7,131 nucleotides of DNA from Gammaproteobacteria bacterium (GTDB lineage Bacteria; Pseudomonadota; Gammaproteobacteria; DSM-16500). The notes beneath the pieces are model-generated. The model was given only the letters and a program-made list of their open reading frames with translations. It was not told the origin of the DNA and made no database searches. Where the stretch lies: contig SCTP01000173.1 in assembly GCA_004322325.1 (NCBI GenBank), forward strand, positions 1 through 7,131, given 5' to 3'. Below are positions 1 through 6,386 of this stretch, piece by piece. How positions within the stretch are numbered: the stretch's first letter is position 1; every line of letters begins with the position of its first letter. Position numbers and translations under genes: made by a program.

Positions 1-809
1 GGAGGACCGCCTAAGAATATTCTAATATTACCGCCATAACGGGAAGGAAATTCGACATGATTAATTCTTTTATCAAGTGATTTGGAAATGTAAATAAATG
101 ATGTGTAACTGTAAGTTCTAGGATGCTCATGATAAAAAGTATCAAATTGGTTATGGTGAAGAATGGCTCCAAGATAATGATTTTCTATTACGATCATGGT
201 GGATGATGTGCATAACCTTTTCAATGACTCAATGACTGCTGGTAAATTTTCAATATGTGCAAAGACATTCGTAAATGTGATGATGTCAGGATGACCATGC
301 TTTTTTAAAATTGTTTCTGCGATTTCATTGGACAGGAAGTCATTATAGACGCGGTGTCCATTTTCTTGTGCATCGGCATAAGCGGCGGTGGGTTCAATCC
401 CAATAGTTGTGCATCCTTTGGCACGAAAATAGTTAAGCAAGCTACCATCATTACACCCAATATCCAGAACTATTTTATTTGAGAGAGTAGATAATCTTTT
501 TTCACAGGCGGTAACGAGCGCAGACATCCCATTTAATACGTCCATAGTGAACCGAGAACGGTAATGATAATCTTGAGTAAAAAGTTCATGCTTTGGCACT
601 TGAAATCGTTGGTGTGCAGTCAAGCATTGGCTGCAAAAAAGAATATCAATTGGATATTCTTTGCAAATTCTAGTATCACCTATTGGCACAAGATCATCAC
701 AGAGTGGGTGGGATCCGAGATTTAATACGGAATTTAATTCATGATTACCGCATACTTCACATGCTGTAATTTCGTTAGTCTTGTTCATTTTCTTTACAGT
801 AAACTCCAT
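1..809 (-). CDS. Sugar C-methyltransferase, SAM-dependent, zinc-binding (partial, C-terminus outside window)
   Basis: The minus strand is open from an ATG at 809 to the left edge, giving 269 complete codons without a stop. The N-terminus has two cysteine pairs, CEVC (17-20) and CSQC (59-62), which fit the zinc-binding domain of the TylC3/NovU/TcaB9 sugar C-methyltransferases (Methyltransf_13 type). The SAM-binding motif LDIGCNDGSLL is at 115-125, followed by GIEP (137-140) and NVFAHIENL (181-189). The C-terminal domain (Methyltransf_14 type) shows YHEH at 226-229 and SRYGGNIR at 256-263. Known family members transfer methyl to a carbon next to the keto group of an NDP-4-keto-6-deoxy sugar in the cytoplasm. 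The gene is divergent from rfbF/rfbG, whose product is such a ketosugar, so CDP-4-keto-6-deoxyglucose or a derivative is the inferred substrate. About 140 residues are probably missing relative to the usual ~410. The start is not certain: ATG 809 has a weak AGGCGG upstream, and ATG 788 (Met8) is the alternative. Confidence 0.85.
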   Translation of the reverse strand, partial: MEFTVKKMNKTNEITACEVCGNHELNSVLNLGSHPLCDDLVPIGDTRICKEYPIDILFCSQCLTAHQRFQVPKHELFTQDYHYRSRFTMDVLNGMSALVTACEKRLSTLSNKIVLDIGCNDGSLLNYFRAKGCTTIGIEPTAAYADAQENGHRVYNDFLSNEIAETILKKHGHPDIITFTNVFAHIENLPAVIESLKRLCTSSTMIVIENHYLGAILHHNQFDTFYHEHPRTYSYTSFIYISKSLDKRINHVEFPSRYGGNIRIFLGGP

Positions 810-830
810 TTAACCGCCTATATTAAGCCA

Positions 831-858
831 AAAATTACTTTCTAAAGCAAGTAATTTT
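831..858. promoter_or_regulatory. Perfect 10-bp inverted repeat in the divergent spacer (candidate operator or hairpin)
   Basis: AAAATTACTT (831-840) and AAGTAATTTT (849-858) are exact reverse complements separated by 8 bases. The repeat lies in the 99-bp spacer between the start of the minus-strand C-methyltransferase (809) and the rfbF start (909), where both promoters should be. Its position and symmetry suit a dimeric regulator controlling both directions. It has no T-tract after it and is not placed like a terminator. A TAGAAT at 862-867 resembles a -10 box for rfbF, but no good -35 box accompanies it. The regulatory role is inferred. Confidence 0.4.
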
Positions 859-896
859 AGCTAGAATTCCTTCAGCAGTAGGATTAGGAATAGAAC

Positions 897-900
897 GGAG
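897..900 (+). promoter_or_regulatory. Ribosome binding site of rfbF (decides the start)
   Basis: GGAG at 897-900 lies 8 bases before GTG 909. This favours GTG 909, which gives the usual family N-terminus [13 protein letters not shown]. The in-frame GTG at 900 would overlap this Shine-Dalgarno sequence and is unlikely to be used. Confidence 0.6.
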
Positions 901-908
901 TGCTTAAT

Positions 909-1703
909 GTGAAGGCTGTTATACTTGCAGGTGGCTTAGGGACGCGAATTAGTGAAGAAACAGTCGTTCGTCCTAAGCCAATGATTGAAATTGGTGGTAA
1001 GCCAATTCTCTGGCATATTATGAAGTTGTATTCAAGTCATCATGTTCGTGATTTTATTATTTGTCTTGGCCATAAAGGCTATGTGATCAAAGAATATTTC
1101 GCTAATTATTTTATGCATCTGTCTGATCTCACGTTTGATATTAAAAATAACAAAATGATTGTTCACCAGAATAACGCTGAGCCATGGCGAGTAACTTTGG
1201 TTGATACTGGAGAGCATAGTATGACTGGTGGCCGCTTGAAGCGTGCCAGATACTATTTGGACGATGAGGATTTTTGTTTTACGTATGGCGATGGCTTAGC
1301 AGATATCAATATTACCGAATTAATTACATTCCATAAACAGAAAAAAAACTTAGCAACTTTAACCGCTATTCAGCCGCCGGGCCGTTTTGGAGCGCTACAT
1401 CTCGATGGGGAAAAAATAACTGGATTTACTGAAAAGCCGATGGGTGATGGTGGTTGGATAAATGGTGGTTTTTTTGTCTTATCTCCCAAGGTGTTGGAAT
1501 ATATTCATGGTGATGATTGCGTTTGGGAAAGGGAGCCATTGGAAAAATTAGCTAACGAGGGACAATTAACAGCCTATTATCATGGTGGCTTTTGGCATGC
1601 GATGGATACCTTACGTGACAAAAATTATTTAGAGAATCTCTGGACGACAGGAAGGGCACCATGGAAAATTTGGGAAGAGCACAAAGAACTTGTTTCCGTA
1701 TAA
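909..1703 (+). CDS. rfbF: Glucose-1-phosphate cytidylyltransferase
   Basis: Cytoplasmic enzyme making CDP-glucose and pyrophosphate from CTP and alpha-glucose-1-phosphate, the first step towards CDP-linked 6-deoxy and 3,6-dideoxy sugars of O-antigens. From GTG 909 the protein has 264 residues, close to the family length of about 257. The nucleotidyltransferase signature LAGGLGTR is at 6-13, RPKPM at 21-25 (Lys23 is the expected phosphate-binding lysine), GDG at 127-129 and WINGGFF at 183-189. Long stretches such as [11 protein letters not shown] (91-101) and [12 protein letters not shown] (152-163) are typical of RfbF rather than of the dTDP-glucose enzyme RfbA. The start is chosen from the Shine-Dalgarno spacing and the family N-terminus. 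An in-frame GTG lies 9 bases upstream. rfbG follows after 19 bases, so the two probably form one transcript. Nothing looks truncated or mutated. Confidence 0.95.
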   Translation: MKAVILAGGLGTRISEETVVRPKPMIEIGGKPILWHIMKLYSSHHVRDFIICLGHKGYVIKEYFANYFMHLSDLTFDIKNNKMIVHQNNAEPWRVTLVDTGEHSMTGGRLKRARYYLDDEDFCFTYGDGLADINITELITFHKQKKNLATLTAIQPPGRFGALHLDGEKITGFTEKPMGDGGWINGGFFVLSPKVLEYIHGDDCVWEREPLEKLANEGQLTAYYHGGFWHAMDTLRDKNYLENLWTTGRAPWKIWEEHKELVSV

Positions 1704-1722
1704 TTTTATCTAAGTATTTTCT

Positions 1723-2772
1723 ATGACATTTTGGCAAGGCAAAAAAGTATTTATTACTGGGCATACAGGATTTAAAGGTAGCTGGTTAGTGCTGTTATTA
1801 AAATCCTTAGGCGCTGAATTGACGGGTCTCTCATTGCCGCCACAAGGATCACTCAATCTTTTTACGTCAGCATTAGTTGAACAAGACATTACTAATATTT
1901 TTGGTGATGTGCGCGATGCTGTGTTGGTCCAATCTGTTATGGCTAAATGCCAGCCAGAAATTATTTTTCATTTAGCAGCGCAATCGCTTGTGCGTTATTC
2001 CTATCGAAGTCCTGTTGAAACATATTCAACGAATGTGATGGGGACTGTGCATTTACTAGAAGCGGTAAGATCAGTGCCTTCAGTAAAAGTAGTGGTAAAT
2101 GTCACGACTGATAAATGTTATGAAAATCATGAGCAATCGCGAGGCTATGTTGAAAATGATCGCCTGGGTGGCTATGATCCGTATAGTAATAGCAAAGCTT
2201 GTTCAGAGTTGGTTTCTAATGCTTATCGAGACTCTTACTTAAGGCATAACGGTGTTGGGTTAGCAACCGTGCGTGCGGGTAATGTAATCGGTGGTGGCGA
2301 TTGGGCAGAAGATCGATTGATTCCCGATATTGTGCGTTCCTGTATGAGAGATCAACCAGTTTTAATACGCTATCCAACTTCTGTACGTCCTTGGCAGTAT
2401 GTACTGGATCCTTTGCGTGGCTATCTTATGTTAGCTGAACGGTTGTACCATCAAGCGGCCGTATTTGCTAAAGGCTGGAATTTTGGACCACACATGAGTG
2501 AAATAAAGCCGGTAAGTTGGATTGCTGATCGTTTGGTATCACGTTTGAATAAAAAGAATGGGTGGAAAGTAGAGGAAGGTCAGCATCTGCATGAAGCATC
2601 TTTGCTGATCTTAGATTGCTTGCAAGCACGAGAATTGCTTGCTTGGAAGCCACGTTATACCTTGGAACAGGGTCTTGAGGAAACGATCAGTTGGTATGAA
2701 GCTTATATCGCGGGTAAAGATATGCGTCAATTTACGCTTGAACAGATTAATCGATTTCTTTTTTTTCATTAA
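1723..2772 (+). CDS. rfbG: CDP-glucose 4,6-dehydratase
   Basis: NAD-dependent short-chain dehydrogenase-type enzyme that converts CDP-glucose to CDP-4-keto-6-deoxyglucose in the cytoplasm, using the RfbF product. The 349-residue protein starts with the Rossmann motif GHTGFKGSW (13-21), followed by HLAAQSLVR (83-91), TTDKCYEN (128-135) and the catalytic pair Tyr154/Lys158 in YSNSK. RAGNVIGGGDW and RPWQYVLDPLRGY are also characteristic of this family. The length is near the usual ~355, so it looks complete. The ATG at 1723 is 19 bases after the rfbF stop. The Shine-Dalgarno match is poor, so translation may partly depend on rfbF. No rfbH (CDP-4-keto-6-deoxyglucose-3-dehydrase) follows, in contrast to abequose, paratose and tyvelose clusters. 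The last 26 bases overlap a possible minus-strand small ORF. Confidence 0.95.
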   Translation: MTFWQGKKVFITGHTGFKGSWLVLLLKSLGAELTGLSLPPQGSLNLFTSALVEQDITNIFGDVRDAVLVQSVMAKCQPEIIFHLAAQSLVRYSYRSPVETYSTNVMGTVHLLEAVRSVPSVKVVVNVTTDKCYENHEQSRGYVENDRLGGYDPYSNSKACSELVSNAYRDSYLRHNGVGLATVRAGNVIGGGDWAEDRLIPDIVRSCMRDQPVLIRYPTSVRPWQYVLDPLRGYLMLAERLYHQAAVFAKGWNFGPHMSEIKPVSWIADRLVSRLNKKNGWKVEEGQHLHEASLLILDCLQARELLAWKPRYTLEQGLEETISWYEAYIAGKDMRQFTLEQINRFLFFH

Positions 2773-2914
2773 GAATATTGGCTCGGTGCTTAATTTCTTG
2801 GAGTAATTCGGTCATGGTTTCTTGGCTAAGCGTCGAATTGAAAGGAATTATCTTAGGCTTGCTATGTTTCTTTCTTTTATATAATAAATGACAAACAAAT
2901 TTGATCATCCTCAT
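2747..2914 (-). CDS. Small hypothetical protein or gene remnant, 55 aa
   Basis: A minus-strand reading frame from ATG 2914 to TAA 2749-2747 encodes 55 residues, converging on rfbG and overlapping its 3' end by 26 bases. AGGAAG (2927-2922) lies 7 bases before the ATG, a good Shine-Dalgarno spacing. The product has a short hydrophobic start (MRMIKFVCHLL), a basic patch (YKRKKHSKPK, 12-21) and a charged probable helix over residues 30-53. I recognise no family. The frame is open upstream to codon 2950, with a TAA at 2953-2951, so this could be the 3' end of a larger gene lost when the neighbouring block arrived. It fills much of the otherwise empty gap between rfbG and the next gene. Being short, it could also be a chance ORF. 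Confidence 0.35.
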   Translation of the reverse strand: MRMIKFVCHLLYKRKKHSKPKIIPFNSTLSQETMTELLQEIKHRANILNEKKEID

Positions 2915-3068
2915 CAACTTACTTCCTATTACACCAATAAAATTGTCATGTTATCGCCAATTTTATTTCGAAGCAAATAATAAGAAATTTTTATGGTGTG
3001 ATCTGGGTGTCGTTGTTAAAATATTTCGCTTGAAATTTCTAAACTGAACTGGAAGCAAGGACCAACCC
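2915..3068. other. AT-rich spacer before the tandem membrane genes
   Basis: No gene is recognised here. The stretch must contain the start signals of the membrane-protein pair, but I see no convincing -35/-10 pair. A TAAAAT at 3017-3022 resembles a -10 box without a matching -35. AAGGA at 3057-3061 is the Shine-Dalgarno sequence, 7 bases before ATG 3069. The rise in G+C begins close to 3040-3070. Confidence 0.4.
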
Positions 3069-4676
3069 ATGCACATTACCATCTCACTAACTCGCGTAGA
3101 GAAGTTGATTCTCGCAGTCTCTGGCATAATCGCACTTGCTATATTTCTTGTTACCGATCCGGTTGTTCTCAGTACGGATTCAAATGCGTATTTAAGATAC
3201 GCAGATGCCATTTCAAAATTTACGGTCGATCCCGGTGTTTATTCGCGGCAGGCTGGATATCCTCTGTTGCTGGTGGCTACTCTTTATCCCTGGATATTAT
3301 CCGTCATCCCGGTGCTGGCGGTGCAAGCCATCTGCGCAGCTTTGATCCCCTTGTTGATCTACAAAATATTACGTTTCGTATCTCCTCTGGTCGCGCTTTG
3401 CGGCGCGTGGCTCAGCATCGCGACATTGCTTCCTTATCACTTCCAAACATTTCTGTTTCCAGACCCCATGCAGGTCTTCCTGAGCATTTTGTTTTGCTAC
3501 GCCGTAGTTAGGTACATTTTTGAAAGAAATACCAAGATCATGATTGGAATGTTTCTGGTTTATCTTGCCATTTCATTTTTTCGTCCGCCGTTCCTGCTTT
3601 TCTACCTACTCATTGCCGCCGTTGTTGCAATCGCGGCATGGCAAGATCGCAAGAACCTGGCCACCTACCTCAAACCCTTTGTCGCGCTGACATTGCTGGT
3701 TGGAGGCACCCATGTGTTTGCGAGTGCGCTCGATACGTATCTGTACAAGCGGATAGGTGTTGAGCGGAAGACATTGACAGGCAAAATGATTTTCTTGAAT
3801 TCGTTCACCCGCAGCACTGGTGTGGAGGGTGCTTTTACCGATGGCGATGGCAAGTACACCACCATTCTGCGTAAGAAGCTCGTTTCATTCTTTCGAGAGG
3901 CGCCCGCTGAACTACGTGATACGCGGACAATTGGTCTCGCCCAAAAATTCGATGCATACAAATCCGATCCCGAGAAGATGGTAGCAGCCATATTGGATAC
4001 GCGCGATAATCTCATGTGGGGCGTGCTATTCAATATTTCGGAGAATTGGTTTGGCAATCGAGAGGGCGATCAGCTCTTCTTGCAGGTGGCATTGGAACAG
4101 TATTGGCGCCATCCCAAAATTCTCTGGAACGTGATTTCAATGGGGTTCACTTATTACCTTGGCATTCGCGCCTGCGAAGGCATTGGGGATTACACGTGCC
4201 TGTTCGCTCCCGCTTTTTACCCAGCTGTGTACGAGAACTTTGGAAATCCGCACTACGGTATCATTACCGGGATGCGACCGCATATTTTCAAACTGATAAA
4301 TCCGGTTATTCTCAAGAAGCTTATCGCTCCGTTCACTTCCTTTGCTCTTAAAATTTGGCCGAGAATCTATCGGGTGGTATTACTGATTGCATCATTCTTA
4401 ACCGGCGTTGCTCTATTATATGCGGGGTATCGTGCTCTTTCGCGAACGGGAATCCAGGACCTGCGAAGCGATATGGCCGTGTTGTTTGCTGTTCTCGGTG
4501 TGTTTGTGTTCTACAGCGTACCAATGTTTATGCTGACGGATCCCCAGTTTCGCTATGTGATCGCAGGCGCATTGTTTCTTGTCATGTCAGGAACCATCGC
4601 GCTACGAATTCTTATCACGGGATTGTTAGATTTTTCAAGGACAATAATAGTCTTGACCAAAGGATCTGCCCTATGA
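3069..4676 (+). CDS. Polytopic membrane protein, probable GT-C-type glycosyltransferase (copy 1)
   Basis: A 535-residue protein with about ten or more hydrophobic segments, mostly in residues 13-220 and 435-520, and a largely hydrophilic stretch over about 221-430. It fits the architecture of GT-C glycosyltransferases (PMT/ArnT/GT39-like), which use polyprenyl-phosphate sugars at the outer face of the inner membrane. Supporting features are an acidic residue in the first periplasmic loop (TDSNAYLRYA, Asp37), AGYPLLL (62-68), LPYHFQTFLFPDP (121-133, matching the P..ys..l.tE region of that superfamily), FFRP (170-173) and DPQFRY near the C-terminus (491-496). The exact family and sugar cannot be assigned. 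The start at ATG 3069 has AAGGA 7 bases upstream. Its stop overlaps the start of copy 2 as ATGA, so the two are probably translationally coupled. G+C and codon use are higher than in rfbF/rfbG, suggesting a different origin. A flippase or ligase remains possible. Confidence 0.6.
   Translation: MHITISLTRVEKLILAVSGIIALAIFLVTDPVVLSTDSNAYLRYADAISKFTVDPGVYSRQAGYPLLLVATLYPWILSVIPVLAVQAICAALIPLLIYKILRFVSPLVALCGAWLSIATLLPYHFQTFLFPDPMQVFLSILFCYAVVRYIFERNTKIMIGMFLVYLAISFFRPPFLLFYLLIAAVVAIAAWQDRKNLATYLKPFVALTLLVGGTHVFASALDTYLYKRIGVERKTLTGKMIFLNSFTRSTGVEGAFTDGDGKYTTILRKKLVSFFREAPAELRDTRTIGLAQKFDAYKSDPEKMVAAILDTRDNLMWGVLFNISENWFGNREGDQLFLQVALEQYWRHPKILWNVISMGFTYYLGIRACEGIGDYTCLFAPAFYPAVYENFGNPHYGIITGMRPHIFKLINPVILKKLIAPFTSFALKIWPRIYRVVLLIASFLTGVALLYAGYRALSRTGIQDLRSDMAVLFAVLGVFVFYSVPMFMLTDPQFRYVIAGALFLVMSGTIALRILITGLLDFSRTIIVLTKGSAL
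4659..4664 (+). promoter_or_regulatory. Ribosome binding site of copy 2 (decides the start)
   Basis: AAAGGA at 4659-4664 lies inside the 3' end of copy 1, 8 bases before ATG 4673. It supports ATG 4673 over the upstream in-frame ATG at 4355. The resulting N-terminus, MTTTISLTRAEKLIL, aligns with that of copy 1 (MHITISLTRVEKLIL). Confidence 0.7.
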
Positions 4677-6289
4677 CCACTACCATCTCACTAACTCGTG
4701 CAGAGAAATTGATTCTCACAGTCTCTGGTGTAATCGCACTTGCTATATTTCTTGTTACCGATCCAGTTGTTTTCGGCACGGATTCAAATGCGTATTTAAG
4801 ATACGCAGATGCCATTTCAAGATTTACGGTTGATCCCGCTCTTTATTCGCGACGGGCTGGGTATCCTCTGTTGCTGGTCGCTACTCTTTATCCCTGGACG
4901 TTATCCGTCATACCTGTGCTGGCGGTGCAAGCCGTCTGCACAGCTTTGATCCCTCTTCTGATCTACAAAATATTACGTTTCGTATCTCCTCTGGTCGCGC
5001 TTTGCGGCGCTTGGCTCAATATCGCGACACTGCTTCCTTATAGCTTCCAAACATATCTGTTTCCGGACCCTATTCAGGTTTTCCTGAGCATTTTGTTTTG
5101 CTATGCCGTAGTCAGGTACATTTTTGAAAGAAGCACTAAGACTATGATTGGAATGTTCCTGGTTTATCTTGCCATTTCATTTTTTCGTCCGCTATTCCTG
5201 CTTTTCTACCTGCTCATCGTCGCCGTTGTTGCAATCGCGGCGTGGCAAGATCGCAAGAACCTGATCGCGTACCTCAAACCCTTTCTCGCACTGACCCTAT
5301 TGGTTGGAGGCACCCATGTGTTTGCGAGTGCGCTCGATACGTATCTGTACAAGCGGATAGGCGTCGAACGGAAGACGCTGGTAGGCAAAATGATTTTCTT
5401 GAATGCTTTTACCCGCAGCACTGGCGTGGAGGGTGCTTTCACCGATGGTAAGCACACCACTGTCCTGCGCGAGAAGCTTGTTTCGTTCTTTCGAAATGGG
5501 CCTGCAGAATTACGTAATATGAAGACACTTGGTCCGCTGGTCGCCCATGACTTCGATGCATACAAATCCGATCCCGAGAAGATGGCAGTAGCCATATTGA
5601 ATACGCGCAACAATTACATGTGGGGTGTGCTATTCAATATTTCGGAGAATTGGTTTGGTAGCTGGGAGGGTGATCGGCTCTTCAAGCAGGTGGCGTTGGA
5701 GCAATATCGGCGCCATCCCAAAATTCTATTGAACGTGATTTTAACCGGGTTTACCTATTACCTTGGCATTCGCGCTTGCGAACCCCCGCCGAACTACTCA
5801 TACGATTACTTTGAGGAATACAAGTGCCGATTCTGGCCTGCTTATTACCCGATTGCGTACGAGACTTTTGGAAATCCAGCTATGTACGAGATCTTTGGGA
5901 ACCACGGTATCATTACCGGGATGCGGCCGCATATTTTCAAACTGATAAATCCAGTTATTCTCAAGAAGCTCGTCGCTCCCTTCACTTCCTTTGCCCTTGA
6001 AATATGGCCGCGCATCTATCGAGCAGTATTACCAATTGCATCATTCCTGACTGGGCTCGCTCTATTGTATGCGGGTTATCGTATTCTGTCGCGAACTGGC
6101 GAGAGCCTGCGAAGCGATCTGGCTGTGTTGTTTGCTGTTCTCGGTGTGTTTTTGCTCTACAGCGTACCAATGTTTATGCTGACAGATCCCCAGTTTCGTT
6201 ATGTGAGCGCAGGTGCATTGTTTCTTATCATGTCAGGAGCCATCGCACTACGAATCCTCATCACTGGATTTTTCTTGCCAAAAACTTAA
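4673..6289 (+). CDS. Polytopic membrane protein, probable GT-C-type glycosyltransferase (copy 2)
   Basis: A 538-residue paralogue of the preceding gene with the same membrane layout and the same candidate motifs: TDSNAYLRYA (Asp37), AGYPLLL, FFRP and DPQFRY. The reading frame is open back to 4355, but that part overlaps copy 1 in another frame. ATG 4673, with AAAGGA 8 bases upstream and alignment to copy 1, is the true start. Compared with copy 1, the segment between Cys369 and the next cysteine is enlarged from 7 to 15 residues and rich in Pro, Tyr and Glu. A 9-residue near-repeat (YETFGNPAM then YEIFGN) follows, and the tail is 11 residues shorter. Family knowledge suggests transfer from a polyprenyl-phosphate sugar on the periplasmic side. 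Two kept copies suggest two linkages or two acceptors, which is inference. No frameshift or internal stop is seen. Confidence 0.6.
   Translation: MTTTISLTRAEKLILTVSGVIALAIFLVTDPVVFGTDSNAYLRYADAISRFTVDPALYSRRAGYPLLLVATLYPWTLSVIPVLAVQAVCTALIPLLIYKILRFVSPLVALCGAWLNIATLLPYSFQTYLFPDPIQVFLSILFCYAVVRYIFERSTKTMIGMFLVYLAISFFRPLFLLFYLLIVAVVAIAAWQDRKNLIAYLKPFLALTLLVGGTHVFASALDTYLYKRIGVERKTLVGKMIFLNAFTRSTGVEGAFTDGKHTTVLREKLVSFFRNGPAELRNMKTLGPLVAHDFDAYKSDPEKMAVAILNTRNNYMWGVLFNISENWFGSWEGDRLFKQVALEQYRRHPKILLNVILTGFTYYLGIRACEPPPNYSYDYFEEYKCRFWPAYYPIAYETFGNPAMYEIFGNHGIITGMRPHIFKLINPVILKKLVAPFTSFALEIWPRIYRAVLPIASFLTGLALLYAGYRILSRTGESLRSDLAVLFAVLGVFLLYSVPMFMLTDPQFRYVSAGALFLIMSGAIALRILITGFFLPKT
5858..5911 (+). 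repeat. 27-base internal near-duplication in copy 2
   Basis: TACGAGACTTTTGGAAATCC starting at 5858 is echoed by TACGAGATCTTTGGGAACC starting at 5885, a period of exactly 27 bases (9 codons: YETFGNPAM, then YEIFGNHGI). Copy 1 has a single version (YENFGNPHYGI), so the insertion is specific to copy 2 and in frame. Confidence 0.6.
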
Positions 6290-6386
6290 TCCTGGAAAAA
6301 TGGTTGTTACCTTCTGAAATCTCATGTACGATGATCGCTTTTAAATAATAAGGCTTTTATTTATTCAGATACTTAAGGAGAAGTTA
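6290..6386. other. 97-bp AT-rich spacer with a weak hairpin
   Basis: No gene is seen between the copy 2 stop and the next start. AAATAA (6343-6348) and TTATTT (6357-6362) can pair as a weak AT stem, which is too weak to call a terminator. AAGGAG at 6375-6380 is a strong Shine-Dalgarno sequence for the gene starting at 6387. G+C drops back to the level of the left flank here. Confidence 0.4.
6304..6332 (+). promoter_or_regulatory. Possible sigma-70 promoter for the downstream gene
   Basis: TTGTTA (6304-6309) and TACGAT (6327-6332) are separated by 17 bases, each matching 4 of 6 consensus positions. The position, about 55 bases before ATG 6387, is suitable. In AT-rich DNA such matches are common, so this is weak support for separate transcription. 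Confidence 0.25.

Larger units (their letters stand above)
3069..6289 (+). repeat. Tandem gene duplication of about 1.6 kb units
   Basis: Unit 1 (3069-4676) and unit 2 (4673-6289) are clearly homologous along their length at DNA and protein level. In the first 258 protein residues I count 27 substitutions and no indels. Downstream, indels occur near residues 259-262, 284-294, 371-398 and 462, and the C-terminal tails differ (17 versus 6 residues after ITG). The many synonymous differences show that this is not a recent exact copy. Confidence 0.9.

Noticed and set aside
1032..1764. Antisense ORFs over rfbF (1032-1217 and 1552-1764)
   Set aside because: They are short frames opposite a well-identified conserved gene, with no start signal or recognisable product.
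3665..4057. Long antisense ORF in copy 1, with a counterpart at 5206-5613 in copy 2
   Set aside because: It appears in both copies only because the sense genes are homologous. It has no plausible Shine-Dalgarno signal or recognisable protein.
4016..4351. A 111-codon plus-strand ORF inside copy 1
   Set aside because: It overlaps a much better supported gene out of frame, and its product looks like an Arg/Ser/Leu-rich shadow translation.
4355..4672. In-frame N-terminal extension of copy 2 (106 extra codons)
   Set aside because: It overlaps the 3' part of copy 1 in another frame. Alignment of the two N-termini and the Shine-Dalgarno sequence at 4659-4664 place the start at 4673.
6004..6348. 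A 114-codon plus-strand frame whose product resembles the 4355 extension
   Set aside because: The resemblance arises because it is the same alternative frame of the duplicated gene. Its protein is rich in Cys, Arg and Ser and has no sensible domain.
2975..6352. Shared AAATAATAAG at 2975-2984 and 6343-6352 as direct repeats flanking the GT-C block
   Set aside because: A 10-base, almost purely A/T match in AT-rich spacers is likely by chance, and the adjoining bases do not match.
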